This document shows positions 33,918 through 42,836 of a stretch of DNA of 64,000 nucleotides, piece after piece; position 1 is the stretch's first letter; each line of letters begins with the position of its first letter. The notes under the pieces are model-generated. The model did not search any database and had not been told where the DNA came from. It saw nothing but the letters and a program-made list of their open reading frames with translations. The stretch spans positions 3,906,001 to 3,970,000 of the forward strand of contig NZ_CP073104.1 in the NCBI RefSeq assembly GCF_018138145.1. The letters are read 5' to 3'. The position numbers were made by a program, and so were the translations under genes. This DNA is from Pseudomonas sp. SCA2728.1_7 (GTDB lineage Bacteria > Pseudomonadota > Gammaproteobacteria > Pseudomonadales > Pseudomonadaceae).

Positions 33918-34931
33918 TTACTGCGCCTGATAAATCTGGTCGAACACGCCACCGTCATTGAAGAATTTCGGCTGCGCGGTTTTCCAGCCGCCGAAGTCCT
34001 TGTCGATGGTCACCAGGTCCAGTTTCGGGAACTGCTGGGCGTACTTGGCAGCTACGTCCTTGTCACGCGGACGGTAGAAGTTCTTCGCCGCGATCTCCTG
34101 ACCGGCCGGGCTGTACAGGTGCTTCAGGTAGGCTTCGGCGATCTGCTCGTTGCCTTTCTTCTCGGCGTTCTTGTCGACCACCGCCACTGGCGGCTCGGCG
34201 AGGATCGACAGCGAAGGCACGACAATGTCGAACTTGTCGGCGCCGCCATCTTCTTTCAGAGCCAGGAACGCTTCGTTTTCCCAGGCCAGCAACACGTCAC
34301 CCTGACCGTTGTTGACGAAGGTAATGGTCGAACCGCGTGCACCGGTGTCGAGGATCGGCACGTGCTTGAACAGGGTCTGCACATATTCTTTGGCTTTGGC
34401 TTCGTCACCGCCGTTGGCTTTCAGGCCGTAGGCCCACGCGGCAAGGAAGTTCCAGCGGGCGCCGCCGGAGGTTTTCGGGTTCGGGGTGATCACCGAGACG
34501 TCATTCTTGACCAGATCGCCCCAGTCCTTGATGCCTTTCGGGTTGCCCTTGCGCACCAGGAAGACGATGGTCGAGGTGTACGGCGTGCTCGCTTCCGGCA
34601 GACGCTTCTGCCAGTCGGCCGGCAGGGTCTTGCCGAGTTTGGCGATTTCGTCGATGTCACCGGCCAATGCCAGGGTCACGACGTCAGCGCGCAGACCGTC
34701 GATCACCGCACGGCCCTGCTTGCCCGAACCACCGTGGGATTGCTGGATTTTCACGGTGTCGCCAGCATGATCTTTCTGCCAGAACTTGATGAACTCAGCG
34801 TTGTAGTCCTGATACAGCTCGCGCGTCGGGTCATACGACACATTGAGCAGTTCGTAATCCTTGGCAACCGCGGAACCGGCAAACACAGCGCTGGCCAGGG
34901 CGGCCAAAGCGTAACGGCGAATCGACGACAT
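33918..34931 (-). CDS. sbp: Periplasmic sulfate-binding protein
   Basis: This 337-residue protein has a signal peptide ([17 protein letters not shown]). It carries the sulfate-binding family strings [40 protein letters not shown] and [19 protein letters not shown], where backbone amides and a serine hold sulfate. It feeds CysTWA. The gene is preceded by oscA, with 147 bases that contain a family-2 REP doublet, and followed by cysT. This order is as in P. aeruginosa and P. putida as I recall. It is one of the proteins most strongly made under sulfur starvation in pseudomonads. Confidence 0.96.
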   Translation of the reverse strand: MSSIRRYALAALASAVFAGSAVAKDYELLNVSYDPTRELYQDYNAEFIKFWQKDHAGDTVKIQQSHGGSGKQGRAVIDGLRADVVTLALAGDIDEIAKLGKTLPADWQKRLPEASTPYTSTIVFLVRKGNPKGIKDWGDLVKNDVSVITPNPKTSGGARWNFLAAWAYGLKANGGDEAKAKEYVQTLFKHVPILDTGARGSTITFVNNGQGDVLLAWENEAFLALKEDGGADKFDIVVPSLSILAEPPVAVVDKNAEKKGNEQIAEAYLKHLYSPAGQEIAAKNFYRPRDKDVAAKYAQQFPKLDLVTIDKDFGGWKTAQPKFFNDGGVFDQIYQAQ

Positions 34932-35001
34932 GGTGAAAGCTCCTGGAATTCTTGGTGGTGGCTTTTTCTTATGTATTTCGGAAATCGTGTTGCCGGTTCA
35001 A

Positions 35002-35065
35002 AGATCGCAGCCTTCGACAGCTCCTACGCACAGCCCCCTGTAGGAGCTGCCGCAGGCTGCGATCT
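35002..35065. repeat. REP doublet, family 2, between oscA and sbp
   Basis: AGATCGCAGCCTTCGACAGC then TCCTACG is mirrored by CTGTAGGAGCTGCCGCAGGC and TGCGATCT. It lies within the presumed oscA-sbp transcript. Confidence 0.88.
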
Positions 35066-35078
35066 TTTGATCTTCAAC

Positions 35079-35261
35079 TCAGCCCGGTTGTTTGCCCGGT
35101 TGCTGCAAACGGAATTTCTCTTTGCGTTCGATCTGCACGACCTGCGCGTTGTGCACAGTGATCTCCACCGCGCCGAAACGCAGATCGCGCAGGGCGCTCT
35201 GGATTTCACGCAAGATGGTGCTTTCGTCCTGACCGTCAACGCTGCGAAGGGATGCGCTCAT
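35079..35261 (-). CDS. oscA: OscA-type small sulfur-starvation protein (DUF2292)
   Basis: This 60-residue protein reads ESTILREIQSALRDLRFGAV then EITVHNAQVVQIERKEKFRL, the DUF2292/YezD pattern in which a short helix is followed by a beta-hairpin with the VHNAQVVQIE core. In pseudomonads the gene upstream of sbp is oscA, linked to sulfur starvation and to chromate-induced sulfur stress. The gene order here fits. The molecular function is not known. An AT-rich 8+8 inverted repeat (35345-35367) about 85-105 bases upstream is a candidate CysB site. Confidence 0.85.
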   Translation of the reverse strand: MSASLRSVDGQDESTILREIQSALRDLRFGAVEITVHNAQVVQIERKEKFRLQQPGKQPG

Positions 35262-35344
35262 GGTGCTGCTCCTTTGAATGGGATTTGCCTGGCAGTGGGC
35301 GGCACTGCGTTCGGCGTAGGAGCAATATAAGAGAGGCGCGGATA

Positions 35345-35367
35345 TTCTTAAAAAGACTATTTAAGAA
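35345..35367. promoter_or_regulatory. Inverted repeat upstream of oscA
   Basis: TTCTTAAA (35345-35352) and TTTAAGAA (35360-35367) are perfect 8-base inverted arms with a 7-base centre. The stretch AAAAAGACTATTTA resembles AAGAAGCTATTTA at 6386-6398, and ATATTCTT recurs before the receptor gene at 13335. It is probably the operator that controls the oscA-sbp-cysTWA operon; CysB is the natural candidate. Confidence 0.5.
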
Positions 35368-35390
35368 TGTTTATATAACTGAAAAACTGA

Positions 35391-35484
35391 TCGTTCCCAC
35401 GCGCAGCAAAGGAATGCCGCCGGCGGCGCTCTGCGCCGCGATTTTGCTGTGGACGCGGAGCGCCCCGGGCGGTATTCCCACGCG
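35391..35484. repeat. Degenerate TTCCCACGCG intergenic repeat
   Basis: TTCCCACGCG occurs at 35394-35403 and 35475-35484. Between them lies a perfect hairpin GCGGCGC-TCT-GCGCCGC (35423-35439) and GGACGCGGAGCGCC. This looks like a worn copy of the CGTTCCCACGC...GCGTGGGAA type of intergenic repeat common in fluorescent pseudomonads. It sits between oscA and the 3' end of the GGDEF/EAL gene. Confidence 0.55.
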
Positions 35485-35500
35485 AAATGAAGGAACAAAT

Positions 35501-37432
35501 TCAGCCAATCACCGGAGTTCTCGCCCAATCAATCTCCTGCTCCGGAACCGGCCGCCCAAACCAATACCCCTGCCCCAGATCGCATTCCTGCTCAAGCAGA
35601 AACGCCGCCTGCTCAACCTGTTCGATACCCTCGGCGTGCACCTGCATGCCCATGCTCCGGGCCAACGCGATAATCACCCGAACAATCGCCGCGTCGTCCT
35701 CATCCCACGGCAACCCGGCGACGAAACCCTGATCGATCTTCAGTTTCTGCACCGGCAAGCGCTTGAGCCGTAACAGCGACGAATAGCCCGTGCCGAAATC
35801 ATCGATGGCCAGGCGAATACCCAACTCGCGCAAACGGTGCATCTGCTCCAGCGCCACTTCCGGATCATCCATCACCGCGCTTTCAGTGACTTCCAGCTCC
35901 AGATACGCCGGATCCAGCCCGGTGTCGTGCAGCACCTGCGCAACCTGTTGGTACAACTCACGACGAGCGAACAATCGTGACGAAACATTCACCGCGACAA
36001 ACGACAGCACCAGCCCGGTCTGCTGCCACTGGCACATTTGTCGACACGCCTGCTGCATGACCCAAGCGTCGATTTCGGCGATCAGCCCGGTGCGCTCGGC
36101 AATAGGGATGAATTCCGCCGGCGAGACCAGGCCGCGTTGCGGATGCTGCCAACGCACCAAGGCTTCGACGCCAATCAGGCGACTGGTTTTCAAGTCATGC
36201 ACGGGTTGGTAGTAAACCCGCAGTTCCTGCTGCTCCAGCGCGCGGCGCAGCTCGAATGCGATCTCCACACGTTGCTGGGCGTGGGCGGTAAGTTCTTCGG
36301 TATACAAGGCATAACCGTTACGGCCGCTGCTCTTGGCCTTGAACAGCGCCGCATCGGCATTGCGCAACAGTTGCTCGGCGCTTAGCGCATCGCTGGGGAA
36401 CAGGCTGATGCCGAGGCTGGCGTTGATGAACAACTGATTGCCATCAATGCTGAACGGCTCCTTCAGCGCATCGAGAATCCGTTGCGCCAGCGCCGCCGCC
36501 TGCACCGGCTGTGGACAACTTTCCGCCAGTACCGCGAACTCATCGCCGCCGAGCCGCGCCAGGGAAATGCCGGGGCCGAACAGCGCTTGCAAACGCGCCG
36601 CCACGGCCTTGAGCAAGCGATCGCCGACGTTATGGCCGAGGCTGTCGTTGATCATCTTGAAGTGATCGAGATCGAGCATCAGCAATGCACAGCCGCGCTT
36701 GTGGTTTTGCGCCGAGGCCAGCGCCTGCTCGGCGCGATCGCTGAACAGCAGACGATTGGGCAGATCGGTCAGCGGATCGTGGTGTGCGAGGTGTTTGAGT
36801 TCATGCTCGGAATCCTTGATCGCGCTGATGTCGGAGAACACCGCAACGTAATGGCTGAGCCGGCCCTGATCATCGTGAATGACCCGGATGGTCTGCCACT
36901 GTGGATAAATCTCGCCGCTTTTGCGCCGGTTCCAGATCTCGCCGCTCCATTCGCCCTGCGACTCAAGGGTAGCGAACATCGCCTGATAGAACCCTGGCGG
37001 ATGGTGGCCGGATTTGAACAGACTCGGCTGCTGCCCGAGCACTTCCTCGCGTTGATAACCGGTGATCTCGATGAACGCACGATTGACGTGCACGATCAGC
37101 CCTTGATGGTTGGTGACCAACACCCCTTCGCGGGTGCAATCGAAGACCGCCGCGGCCTGACGCAGGCGTTCGCGATCAGCGTGGCGCTCGCGCAAACGCG
37201 CGCCAATCCCGAGAAACTCACACAAGCGCGCCCGCGCCAGAAAAATCAGCCCGGCGCTGAGCGCCGCAAAGACGTAACCGTTGATCAGTTGCCATCGGGC
37301 AAGATCGACGGAGTTATCGAAGAAATTGTTTAATAAATGATCAGTACCTTGCAGCCAGACAGCGGCAAGCACGAGATAGAGCAGCGCTGCACGCAATGCA
37401 TCGCGGTAAGTGGCAGGCATTCGGCTGTCCAT
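35501..37432 (-). CDS. Membrane PAS-GGDEF-EAL protein (PipA-like)
   Basis: This 643-residue protein acts in c-di-GMP turnover. Two membrane segments lie at about residues 14-30 and 50-66, a PAS domain at about 93-205, GGDEF at 295-299 (LARLGGDEFAVL) and EAL at 423-425 (GVEALVRWQH). Phosphodiesterase residues are seen in DDFGTGYSSLLRLKRLP and LKIDQGFVAG. Both active-site motifs look intact. No RxxD inhibitory site precedes GGDEF, so the EAL half may dominate. In P. aeruginosa the gene between the oscA-like gene and desA is PA0285 (pipA), a phosphodiesterase by my recollection; the same order here suggests orthology. Net activity cannot be read from the sequence. Confidence 0.88.
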   Translation of the reverse strand: MDSRMPATYRDALRAALLYLVLAAVWLQGTDHLLNNFFDNSVDLARWQLINGYVFAALSAGLIFLARARLCEFLGIGARLRERHADRERLRQAAAVFDCTREGVLVTNHQGLIVHVNRAFIEITGYQREEVLGQQPSLFKSGHHPPGFYQAMFATLESQGEWSGEIWNRRKSGEIYPQWQTIRVIHDDQGRLSHYVAVFSDISAIKDSEHELKHLAHHDPLTDLPNRLLFSDRAEQALASAQNHKRGCALLMLDLDHFKMINDSLGHNVGDRLLKAVAARLQALFGPGISLARLGGDEFAVLAESCPQPVQAAALAQRILDALKEPFSIDGNQLFINASLGISLFPSDALSAEQLLRNADAALFKAKSSGRNGYALYTEELTAHAQQRVEIAFELRRALEQQELRVYYQPVHDLKTSRLIGVEALVRWQHPQRGLVSPAEFIPIAERTGLIAEIDAWVMQQACRQMCQWQQTGLVLSFVAVNVSSRLFARRELYQQVAQVLHDTGLDPAYLELEVTESAVMDDPEVALEQMHRLRELGIRLAIDDFGTGYSSLLRLKRLPVQKLKIDQGFVAGLPWDEDDAAIVRVIIALARSMGMQVHAEGIEQVEQAAFLLEQECDLGQGYWFGRPVPEQEIDWARTPVIG

Positions 37433-37566
37433 GTCCCTACAAAAAGGTTGGAATTATAGGTCAAGAAACATCCAGCGACTCTTATCTGAAAGGGCGACTG
37501 GTTTTATCTGTGTGCTTGGTGATAATGCAACGGCTGTTTTTATCTTTATCGAGGGCCCTATAGCCT

Positions 37567-38751
37567 ATGTGGTACGAAGGTTTTCTTGGCTTGTCGGCCT
37601 GGTCTCTGGTCGCAGTCACCCTGCTGATGACCCACGTGACGATTGTTGCCGTCACGGTCTATCTGCACCGCTACTCGGCCCATCGCTCGCTGGAGCTGAA
37701 TGCCGGTCTGAAGCACTTTTTCCGTTTCTGGCTGTGGCTGACCACGGCGCAGAACACCCGCGAGTGGACCGCCATCCACCGTAAACACCACGCCAAATGC
37801 GAAACCGAAGACGACCCGCACAGTCCGGTCATCAAAGGTCTTTCCACTGTGCTGCGTACCGGTGCCGAGCTGTACCGCGCCGAAGCGCAGAATCCGGAAA
37901 CCCTGCGCATCTACGGCAAGAACTGCCCCGAAGACTGGATCGAACGCAACGTCTACAGCCGCTACCCGCTGCTGGGCGTGGCGATCATGGGCGTTATCGA
38001 TCTGCTGTTGTTTGGCACCATCGGCATCACCATCTGGGCGATCCAGATGATGTGGATCCCGGTGTGGGCTGCCGGCGTGATCAACGGTCTGGGCCATGCC
38101 GTTGGCTATCGCAACTTCGAATGCCGCGACGCGGCAACCAATCTGGTGCCTTGGGGCATCCTGATCGGCGGCGAAGAACTGCACAACAACCATCACACCT
38201 ACCCTAACTCGGCCAAGCTGTCGGTGAAAAAGTGGGAATTCGACCTCGGTTGGGCGTGGATCAAAGTCTTCAGCTTCCTGCGTCTGGCCAAGGTTCAGCG
38301 TGTAGCGCCGATCGCCCACCGTGTCGAAGGCAAGGGCAATCTGGACATGGACACCGCCATGGCCATCCTCAACAACCGCTTTCAGATCATGGCCCAGTAC
38401 CGCAAATTGGTGATCGGCCCGCTGGTCAAGCAAGAGCTGGCCAAGGTCGATCATTCGGTGCGTCACCAATTCCACCGCGCCAAACGTCTGCTGTCGCGGG
38501 AAACCAGCCTGCTGGAAGACCGGCATCACTTGCGCATCCAGACCATGCTCGAGCACAGTCAGGCGCTGAAGGTAATTTACGAAAAACGCCTGGCCCTGCA
38601 GCAGATCTGGGTCAAGACCAGCGCAAATGGCCACGACATGCTCGCCGCCATCAAGGAATGGATTCACGAGGCAGAAGCCAGTGGTATCCAGTCCCTGCGT
38701 GAATTCGCTGACCAGCTGAAAACCTACTCGCTGCGCCCTGCGGCGGTCTGA
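37567..38751 (+). CDS. desA: Membrane delta-9 phospholipid/acyl desaturase DesA
   Basis: This 394-residue membrane di-iron desaturase has the histidine boxes HRYSAHRS near residue 38, HRKHHAKCETEDDPHSP near 76, and EELHNNHHTYPNSAKLS near 205. Hydrophobic segments flank them (WSLVAVTLLMTHVTIVAVTV, LLGVAIMGVIDLLLFGTIGI). A C-terminal soluble tail of about 140 residues is rich in helices. This is the DesA type of Pseudomonas, which adds double bonds to acyl chains of membrane lipids, and the position next to the GGDEF/EAL gene matches P. aeruginosa. It is divergent from that gene, and a strong stem-loop follows the stop. Confidence 0.92.
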   Translation: MWYEGFLGLSAWSLVAVTLLMTHVTIVAVTVYLHRYSAHRSLELNAGLKHFFRFWLWLTTAQNTREWTAIHRKHHAKCETEDDPHSPVIKGLSTVLRTGAELYRAEAQNPETLRIYGKNCPEDWIERNVYSRYPLLGVAIMGVIDLLLFGTIGITIWAIQMMWIPVWAAGVINGLGHAVGYRNFECRDAATNLVPWGILIGGEELHNNHHTYPNSAKLSVKKWEFDLGWAWIKVFSFLRLAKVQRVAPIAHRVEGKGNLDMDTAMAILNNRFQIMAQYRKLVIGPLVKQELAKVDHSVRHQFHRAKRLLSRETSLLEDRHHLRIQTMLEHSQALKVIYEKRLALQQIWVKTSANGHDMLAAIKEWIHEAEASGIQSLREFADQLKTYSLRPAAV

Positions 38752-38762
38752 GACCGTTGATC

Positions 38763-38787
38763 GGTGCACCCGGCTCCCGGGTGCACC
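38763..38787 (+). terminator. Strong hairpin after desA
   Basis: GGTGCACCCGG (38763-38773) and CCGGGTGCACC (38777-38787) form a perfect 11-bp stem with a CTC loop, 12 bases after the desA stop. No clear T-run follows, so it may be a weak terminator or an mRNA 3' stabiliser. Confidence 0.6.
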
Positions 38788-38894
38788 CTTCGGAACTTCG
38801 CTAAAAATCGCCTATCTCAAAGACACTTCGCCATCCCGGCGGGCTGTACTGTGGCCGTTGTCGAATTGCGGCACGTCCTTTGAGATCTGTGCCG

Positions 38895-39884
38895 ATGGTC
38901 AACAACAATCAAAAAGACTCATCCCTCCCGCAGTGGCCCGAGGCCGCGCAAACCCTCATGGCGTTGATGCACGCCCAAGGCGAGGTCGCCCGTTTGAGCG
39001 AACGCGAGCAGCTGTTCAGCTCATTGCTGGTCAGCGTCAATGCCGTGCTCTGGGCTTTCAACTGGGAAACCCGTCAGGTGCTGTACGTCAGCCCCGCCTA
39101 CGAACGGATTTTCGGTCGCTCCGCCGGCCTCCTGCTCGCCGACTACAACCAATGGCGCGACAGCATCTACCCCGACGACCTGGAATACGCCGAACGCAGC
39201 CTCGCCGAAGTCCTGCACAAAGGCGCGGTGGAGGATCGCGAATACCGCATCATCGCCGCCGACGGTCAGGTGCGCTGGCTCAGCGATAAGTGCTTCATCA
39301 ACCGTCAGGACGAGCCGGGGCAACCGGTGATCATCGTCGGCATCGCCGAGGACATCACCGACAAGAAGCAGATGGAAACCGAGCTGCATCGCTTGGCGAC
39401 CACCGACGTGCTGACGCAAAGCAGCAACCGCCGACACTTTTTCGAGTGCGCCAACCGCGAGTTCGAAGAGGCGCGTGTGCAGGGTTCGCCCATGGCGTTT
39501 TTGCTGCTCGATATCGATGACTTTAAAGTGATCAACGACAGTTACGGCCATCCCGAAGGCGACAACGTCTTGCAGCGGATCGCCGAGTGCGGGCGCGGCT
39601 CGTTACGTCGCGGTGATCTGTTCGGGCGGATTGGCGGGGAAGAGTTTGCGGCGGTGTTTCCGGGTTGCGCACCGGACATGGCCATGCAAGTGGCTGAACG
39701 GCTGCAGCAGGAGATTCAGCGGTTGAGCTTCAGCCATGACGGGCAGACGTACGGCATCACTGTCAGCCAGGGATTGACCAGTCTGACCGAGGCAGACGAA
39801 AGCCTCGACAGCCTGTTCGCCCGCGCGGATGCGGCCATGTATGAGGCCAAACGACAGGGCAAGAACCGCATCATTCCTGCCTGA
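38895..39884 (+). CDS. PAS-GGDEF diguanylate cyclase
   Basis: The start is the ATG at 38895 (329 residues, MVNNNQKDSSLPQWP...); a TTG 15 bases earlier is an alternative. A PAS domain covers about residues 35-160 (VLWAFNWETRQVLYVSPAYE, VREYRII-like PAC end EDREYRIIAADGQVRWLSDK). The catalytic motif is GGEEF (FGRIGGEEFAAVF), with substrate residues in DIDDFKVINDSYGHPEGD. An RxxD inhibitory site (RRGD) lies five residues before GGEEF, so product feedback is likely. There is no membrane segment, so the enzyme is cytosolic and should make c-di-GMP in response to an unknown PAS signal. It stands alone behind desA. Confidence 0.9.
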   Translation: MVNNNQKDSSLPQWPEAAQTLMALMHAQGEVARLSEREQLFSSLLVSVNAVLWAFNWETRQVLYVSPAYERIFGRSAGLLLADYNQWRDSIYPDDLEYAERSLAEVLHKGAVEDREYRIIAADGQVRWLSDKCFINRQDEPGQPVIIVGIAEDITDKKQMETELHRLATTDVLTQSSNRRHFFECANREFEEARVQGSPMAFLLLDIDDFKVINDSYGHPEGDNVLQRIAECGRGSLRRGDLFGRIGGEEFAAVFPGCAPDMAMQVAERLQQEIQRLSFSHDGQTYGITVSQGLTSLTEADESLDSLFARADAAMYEAKRQGKNRIIPA

Positions 39885-39912
39885 CCCCTATTTCAACCAC
39901 ACAGAGATCAAT

Positions 39913-40001
39913 TGTAGGAGTGAGCCTGCTCGCGATAGCGGAGTGTCAAACGAACAATTGTTGTATGACACTCCGCTATCGCGAGCAGGCTCACTCCTAC
40001 A
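39913..40001. repeat. REP doublet, family 1, with extended perfect palindrome
   Basis: TGTAGGAGTGAGCCTGCTCG with its tail CGATAGC is followed by GGAGTGTCA, mirrored by TGACACTCC before the second REP. As at 29549, the pairing goes beyond the REP itself into sequence unique to this copy. It lies between the convergent cyclase and HDOD genes. Confidence 0.9.
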
Positions 40002-40020
40002 TTGGAAATGTGTACGTCGT

Positions 40021-41232
40021 TTATTTGCGCATCCGCATCAACTCCGGCAAGCCGATCTTGAGCAACCGCGCCGTGCGGCTCTTCGCCAGTTCCTCAACGC
40101 CTTCATGCTCAGTCAGATGCGCCATCTGCGCCGCCATGTTCATCACCAGCGCCTCACGTGAATACACGCCACCGCCGAGCTGATAGACCGACGCAATCAG
40201 CTCACGCAGCTCCAGCGGCAATCGCCAGCGAGTACGCAGGGCCGAACCATACGCCGCGCCAAACTCGGCCAACGCCTCGCCAACTTCCTCCAGCTCATCC
40301 AGCTCACCACCCGCCTGCTGCCATTCCTGCAGACAACGCAGCAACGCCAGATCACCCAAGCGATGCAGCATGCCCGCGCAGTAACAGCGCTCCTGATCGA
40401 GATCGAGCAGCCGCGCGAGGGTGCGCGCATATTCAGCGGTGTGCAGCGACAGCCCCCAGTAACGCTCGGCGTAATCAGCCAGACACGGATCACTGAGCTT
40501 GGCGCTGCGCTTGAGGGCCAACCCCAGAATCAGGTTCATGCTCTGTCCGGTGCCCAAGCGATGCAGGGCTTGCGCCAATGTTTGCACCGGCGCGCCATGG
40601 TGCTGCGCCGCGCTGTTGGCCGCAGCAATCAACACGGCAGTGATTTGTGGATCGGTTTTGATCTCGTCTTCCAGCAGCTTCAAATCCAGCCCGTTGGGAT
40701 TGAGACTGCGTTTGACCGCCACTTGCACATCGGTCATCAACGGTGCGCCGTCGGCCTGCTCGCGGCGGCGCTCGAGAAACACCGACAAGGTCATGCCCGG
40801 GGCCAATGCCGGCACTTCACAGAACACCTCTTCACCGGCATTCAGCAACAAGCCCTGTAGACGCTCAGTCAGGTTTTCCATGTTCAGTGGTTTGGTCAGA
40901 TACGCCGTCGGCGCCAACGGAATCGCTTCGCGCACACTGGCGCTGTCGTTGCGGCTGCTCATCAGAATGAACGGCAGCGGCGGATTGCGTTTGCGCTGAC
41001 GCACGCTGCGCAGCACATTCAAACCATCGACGCCGGGCAACTCCCAATCGACGATAGCGAGGTCATACGGCACCTCACTGAGCATCGACATGGCTTGCTG
41101 GCCATCGGCACACAGATCCAGTCGCGCATCGCAACGCACGTTCAGCAACACTTGTTTGAGCAGATCGCGAGACCACGGATCAGCCTCGGCAATCAGCACT
41201 CGGGGTACGGCGGGTAAATCAACGGCAGTCAT
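40021..41232 (-). CDS. Receiver-HDOD signalling protein
   Basis: The start at 41230-41232 has GGGAG seven bases ahead and gives 403 residues; a longer frame exists without a ribosome site. A receiver domain (RVLIAEADPWSRDLLKQVLL, phosphorylation site D62 in AIVDWELPG, lysine in YLTKPLNMENL) is joined to an HDOD domain (LKLLEDEIKTDPQITAVLIA, LAQALHRLGTGQSMNLILGL, CAGMLHRLGDLALLRCLQEW). HDOD domains resemble HD hydrolases without the metal site and often work in c-di-GMP-linked signalling. The cognate kinase is not nearby. It is convergent with the cyclase gene. Confidence 0.88.
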   Translation of the reverse strand: MTAVDLPAVPRVLIAEADPWSRDLLKQVLLNVRCDARLDLCADGQQAMSMLSEVPYDLAIVDWELPGVDGLNVLRSVRQRKRNPPLPFILMSSRNDSASVREAIPLAPTAYLTKPLNMENLTERLQGLLLNAGEEVFCEVPALAPGMTLSVFLERRREQADGAPLMTDVQVAVKRSLNPNGLDLKLLEDEIKTDPQITAVLIAAANSAAQHHGAPVQTLAQALHRLGTGQSMNLILGLALKRSAKLSDPCLADYAERYWGLSLHTAEYARTLARLLDLDQERCYCAGMLHRLGDLALLRCLQEWQQAGGELDELEEVGEALAEFGAAYGSALRTRWRLPLELRELIASVYQLGGGVYSREALVMNMAAQMAHLTEHEGVEELAKSRTARLLKIGLPELMRMRK

Positions 41233-41319
41233 GCGCGCTCTCCCTTGCAATGCCTGAACCTTAGCCAATGCTGGCCATTCGATACAGCGCTAAAGCCTCC
41301 GATGTGTTTCAAGGGGCGT

Positions 41320-41347
41320 AAAAAAACCCGCCGAAGCGGGTTTTTTT
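41320..41347. terminator. Terminator downstream of gabT
   Basis: AAAAAAACCCGC (41320-41331) and GCGGGTTTTTTT (41336-41347) form a short GC stem with A/T runs on both sides, 27 bases beyond the gabT stop on the minus strand. Confidence 0.85.
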
Positions 41348-41373
41348 GTCTATCCGATCACACAGTGCGCGGC

Positions 41374-42651
41374 TTACAGCTCCGAGAAGCACTCTTCGAT
41401 GATCGCCAGACCTTTGTCCAGTTGCTCGTCCGGCGAGGTCAGCGGTACGAGGACGCGCAGAACGTTGCCGTAGGTGCCGCAGGACAGCAGGATCAGACCC
41501 TTGTCACGCGCCTTGGCCACCACCGACGCTACAGCAGCAGCGTTAGGCTTGTGGCTGTCGCCGTTTTCGAACAGTTCAACCGCGATCATCGCGCCCAGGG
41601 CACGGACTTCGCCGATCACCGGGTACTTGGCCTGGATAGCTTTCAGGCCAGTGACCAGACGCTCGCCAACAGCCTTGCAGCGGTCCAGCAGTTGCTCTTC
41701 TTCGAACACTTCCATCACCGCCAGTGCAGCGGCGCAAGCAATCGGGCTACCGGCGTAGGTGCCGCCCAGACCGCCTGGCGCGATGGCGTCCATGTATTCG
41801 GCCTTGCCGCAAACACCGGCCAGCGGGAAGCCGCCAGCGATGGATTTGGCGAAGGTGGTCAGGTCGGCAGCAACGCCCATCTGTTCCATGGCGAAGAAAG
41901 TGCCGGTACGGCCAGCGCCGGTCTGTACTTCGTCAGCGATCAGCAGGATGCCGTGTTGGTCGCACAGCGCGCGCAGACGCTTCATGAATTCCTTCGGCGC
42001 AACGTAGAAACCACCTTCACCCTGAACCGGCTCGATGATGATTGCGGCGATGTCTTTCGGCTCGGCGTCGTTCTTGAAGATGCGTTCGATCGAAGCGATC
42101 GAATCGTCGATGCTCACGCCGTGCAGTTCGTTCGGGTACAGCGCGCGGAAGATGCCGCCTGGCATCAGGCCCATGCCGGCCGAGTACGGCACGACTTTAC
42201 CGGTCAGACCCAGGGTCATCATGGTGCGACCGTGGTAGGCGCCGGTGAAGGCGATCACGCCAGCGCGGCCGGTGGCGGCACGGGCGATCTTCACGGCGTT
42301 TTCCACGGCTTCGGAACCGGTGGTGACCAGCAGGGTTTTCTTGGCGAAATCACCTGGCACCTTGGCGTTGATTTTTTCACACAGCTCAACGTACGGCTCG
42401 TAAGCCAGTACCTGGAAGCAGGTGTGGGTCAGCTTGTTCAGCTGTTCGGTCACGGCCGCGATGATTTTCGGGTGCACGTGGCCGGTGTTCAGTACAGCGA
42501 TGCCGCCGGCGAAGTCGATGAACTCACGACCTTCAACGTCAGTCACGGTAGCGTTTTTTGCCGATTCAGCGAAGATCGGGTGAATCTGGCCAACACCACG
42601 TGGAACAGCTGCGGTACGACGGGCCATCAGTTCAGCGTTAGTCTTGCTCAT
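41374..42651 (-). CDS. gabT: 4-aminobutyrate aminotransferase GabT
   Basis: The start at 42649-42651 (MSKTNAELMARRTAAVPRGV) has a GAGGA ribosome site 6 bases ahead and gives 425 residues. It is a class-III PLP aminotransferase: TGSEAVENAVKIARAATGR, FTGAYHGRTMMTLGLTGK, LLIADEVQTGAGRTGTFFAM, and the PLP lysine in TFAKSIAGGFPLAGV. It moves the amino group of GABA to 2-oxoglutarate to make succinate semialdehyde, which GabD then oxidises. gabD is the gene ahead on the same strand, 185 bases away with an inverted repeat between. A 5-aminovalerate activity is also possible for this family. Confidence 0.95.
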   Translation of the reverse strand: MSKTNAELMARRTAAVPRGVGQIHPIFAESAKNATVTDVEGREFIDFAGGIAVLNTGHVHPKIIAAVTEQLNKLTHTCFQVLAYEPYVELCEKINAKVPGDFAKKTLLVTTGSEAVENAVKIARAATGRAGVIAFTGAYHGRTMMTLGLTGKVVPYSAGMGLMPGGIFRALYPNELHGVSIDDSIASIERIFKNDAEPKDIAAIIIEPVQGEGGFYVAPKEFMKRLRALCDQHGILLIADEVQTGAGRTGTFFAMEQMGVAADLTTFAKSIAGGFPLAGVCGKAEYMDAIAPGGLGGTYAGSPIACAAALAVMEVFEEEQLLDRCKAVGERLVTGLKAIQAKYPVIGEVRALGAMIAVELFENGDSHKPNAAAVASVVAKARDKGLILLSCGTYGNVLRVLVPLTSPDEQLDKGLAIIEECFSEL

Positions 42652-42780
42652 TACAGTCCTCATTCGCCGCTCATCGGGCGGCGTGGTTCAAGGATTAAGC
42701 GGGAGAAATCGACGGTGGCAGCATGCGATGATCGACTGCCACGGCGTTCCTGGCCGCAGAGAAAATTCCGGTTTGAAACC

Positions 42781-42814
42781 ACGCAAAGGGACAGCGCTCT
42801 CGTGCCCTTTGCGT
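42781..42814. other. Perfect inverted repeat between gabD and gabT
   Basis: ACGCAAAGGG (42781-42790) and CCCTTTGCGT (42805-42814) form a 10-bp stem with a 14-base loop in the gabD-gabT gap, starting 22 bases beyond the gabD stop. There is no T-run, so it is more likely an mRNA-stability or partial-attenuation hairpin than a full terminator. Confidence 0.55.
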
Positions 42815-42836
42815 TTGCAGCGATCCCTTTCCCGGC

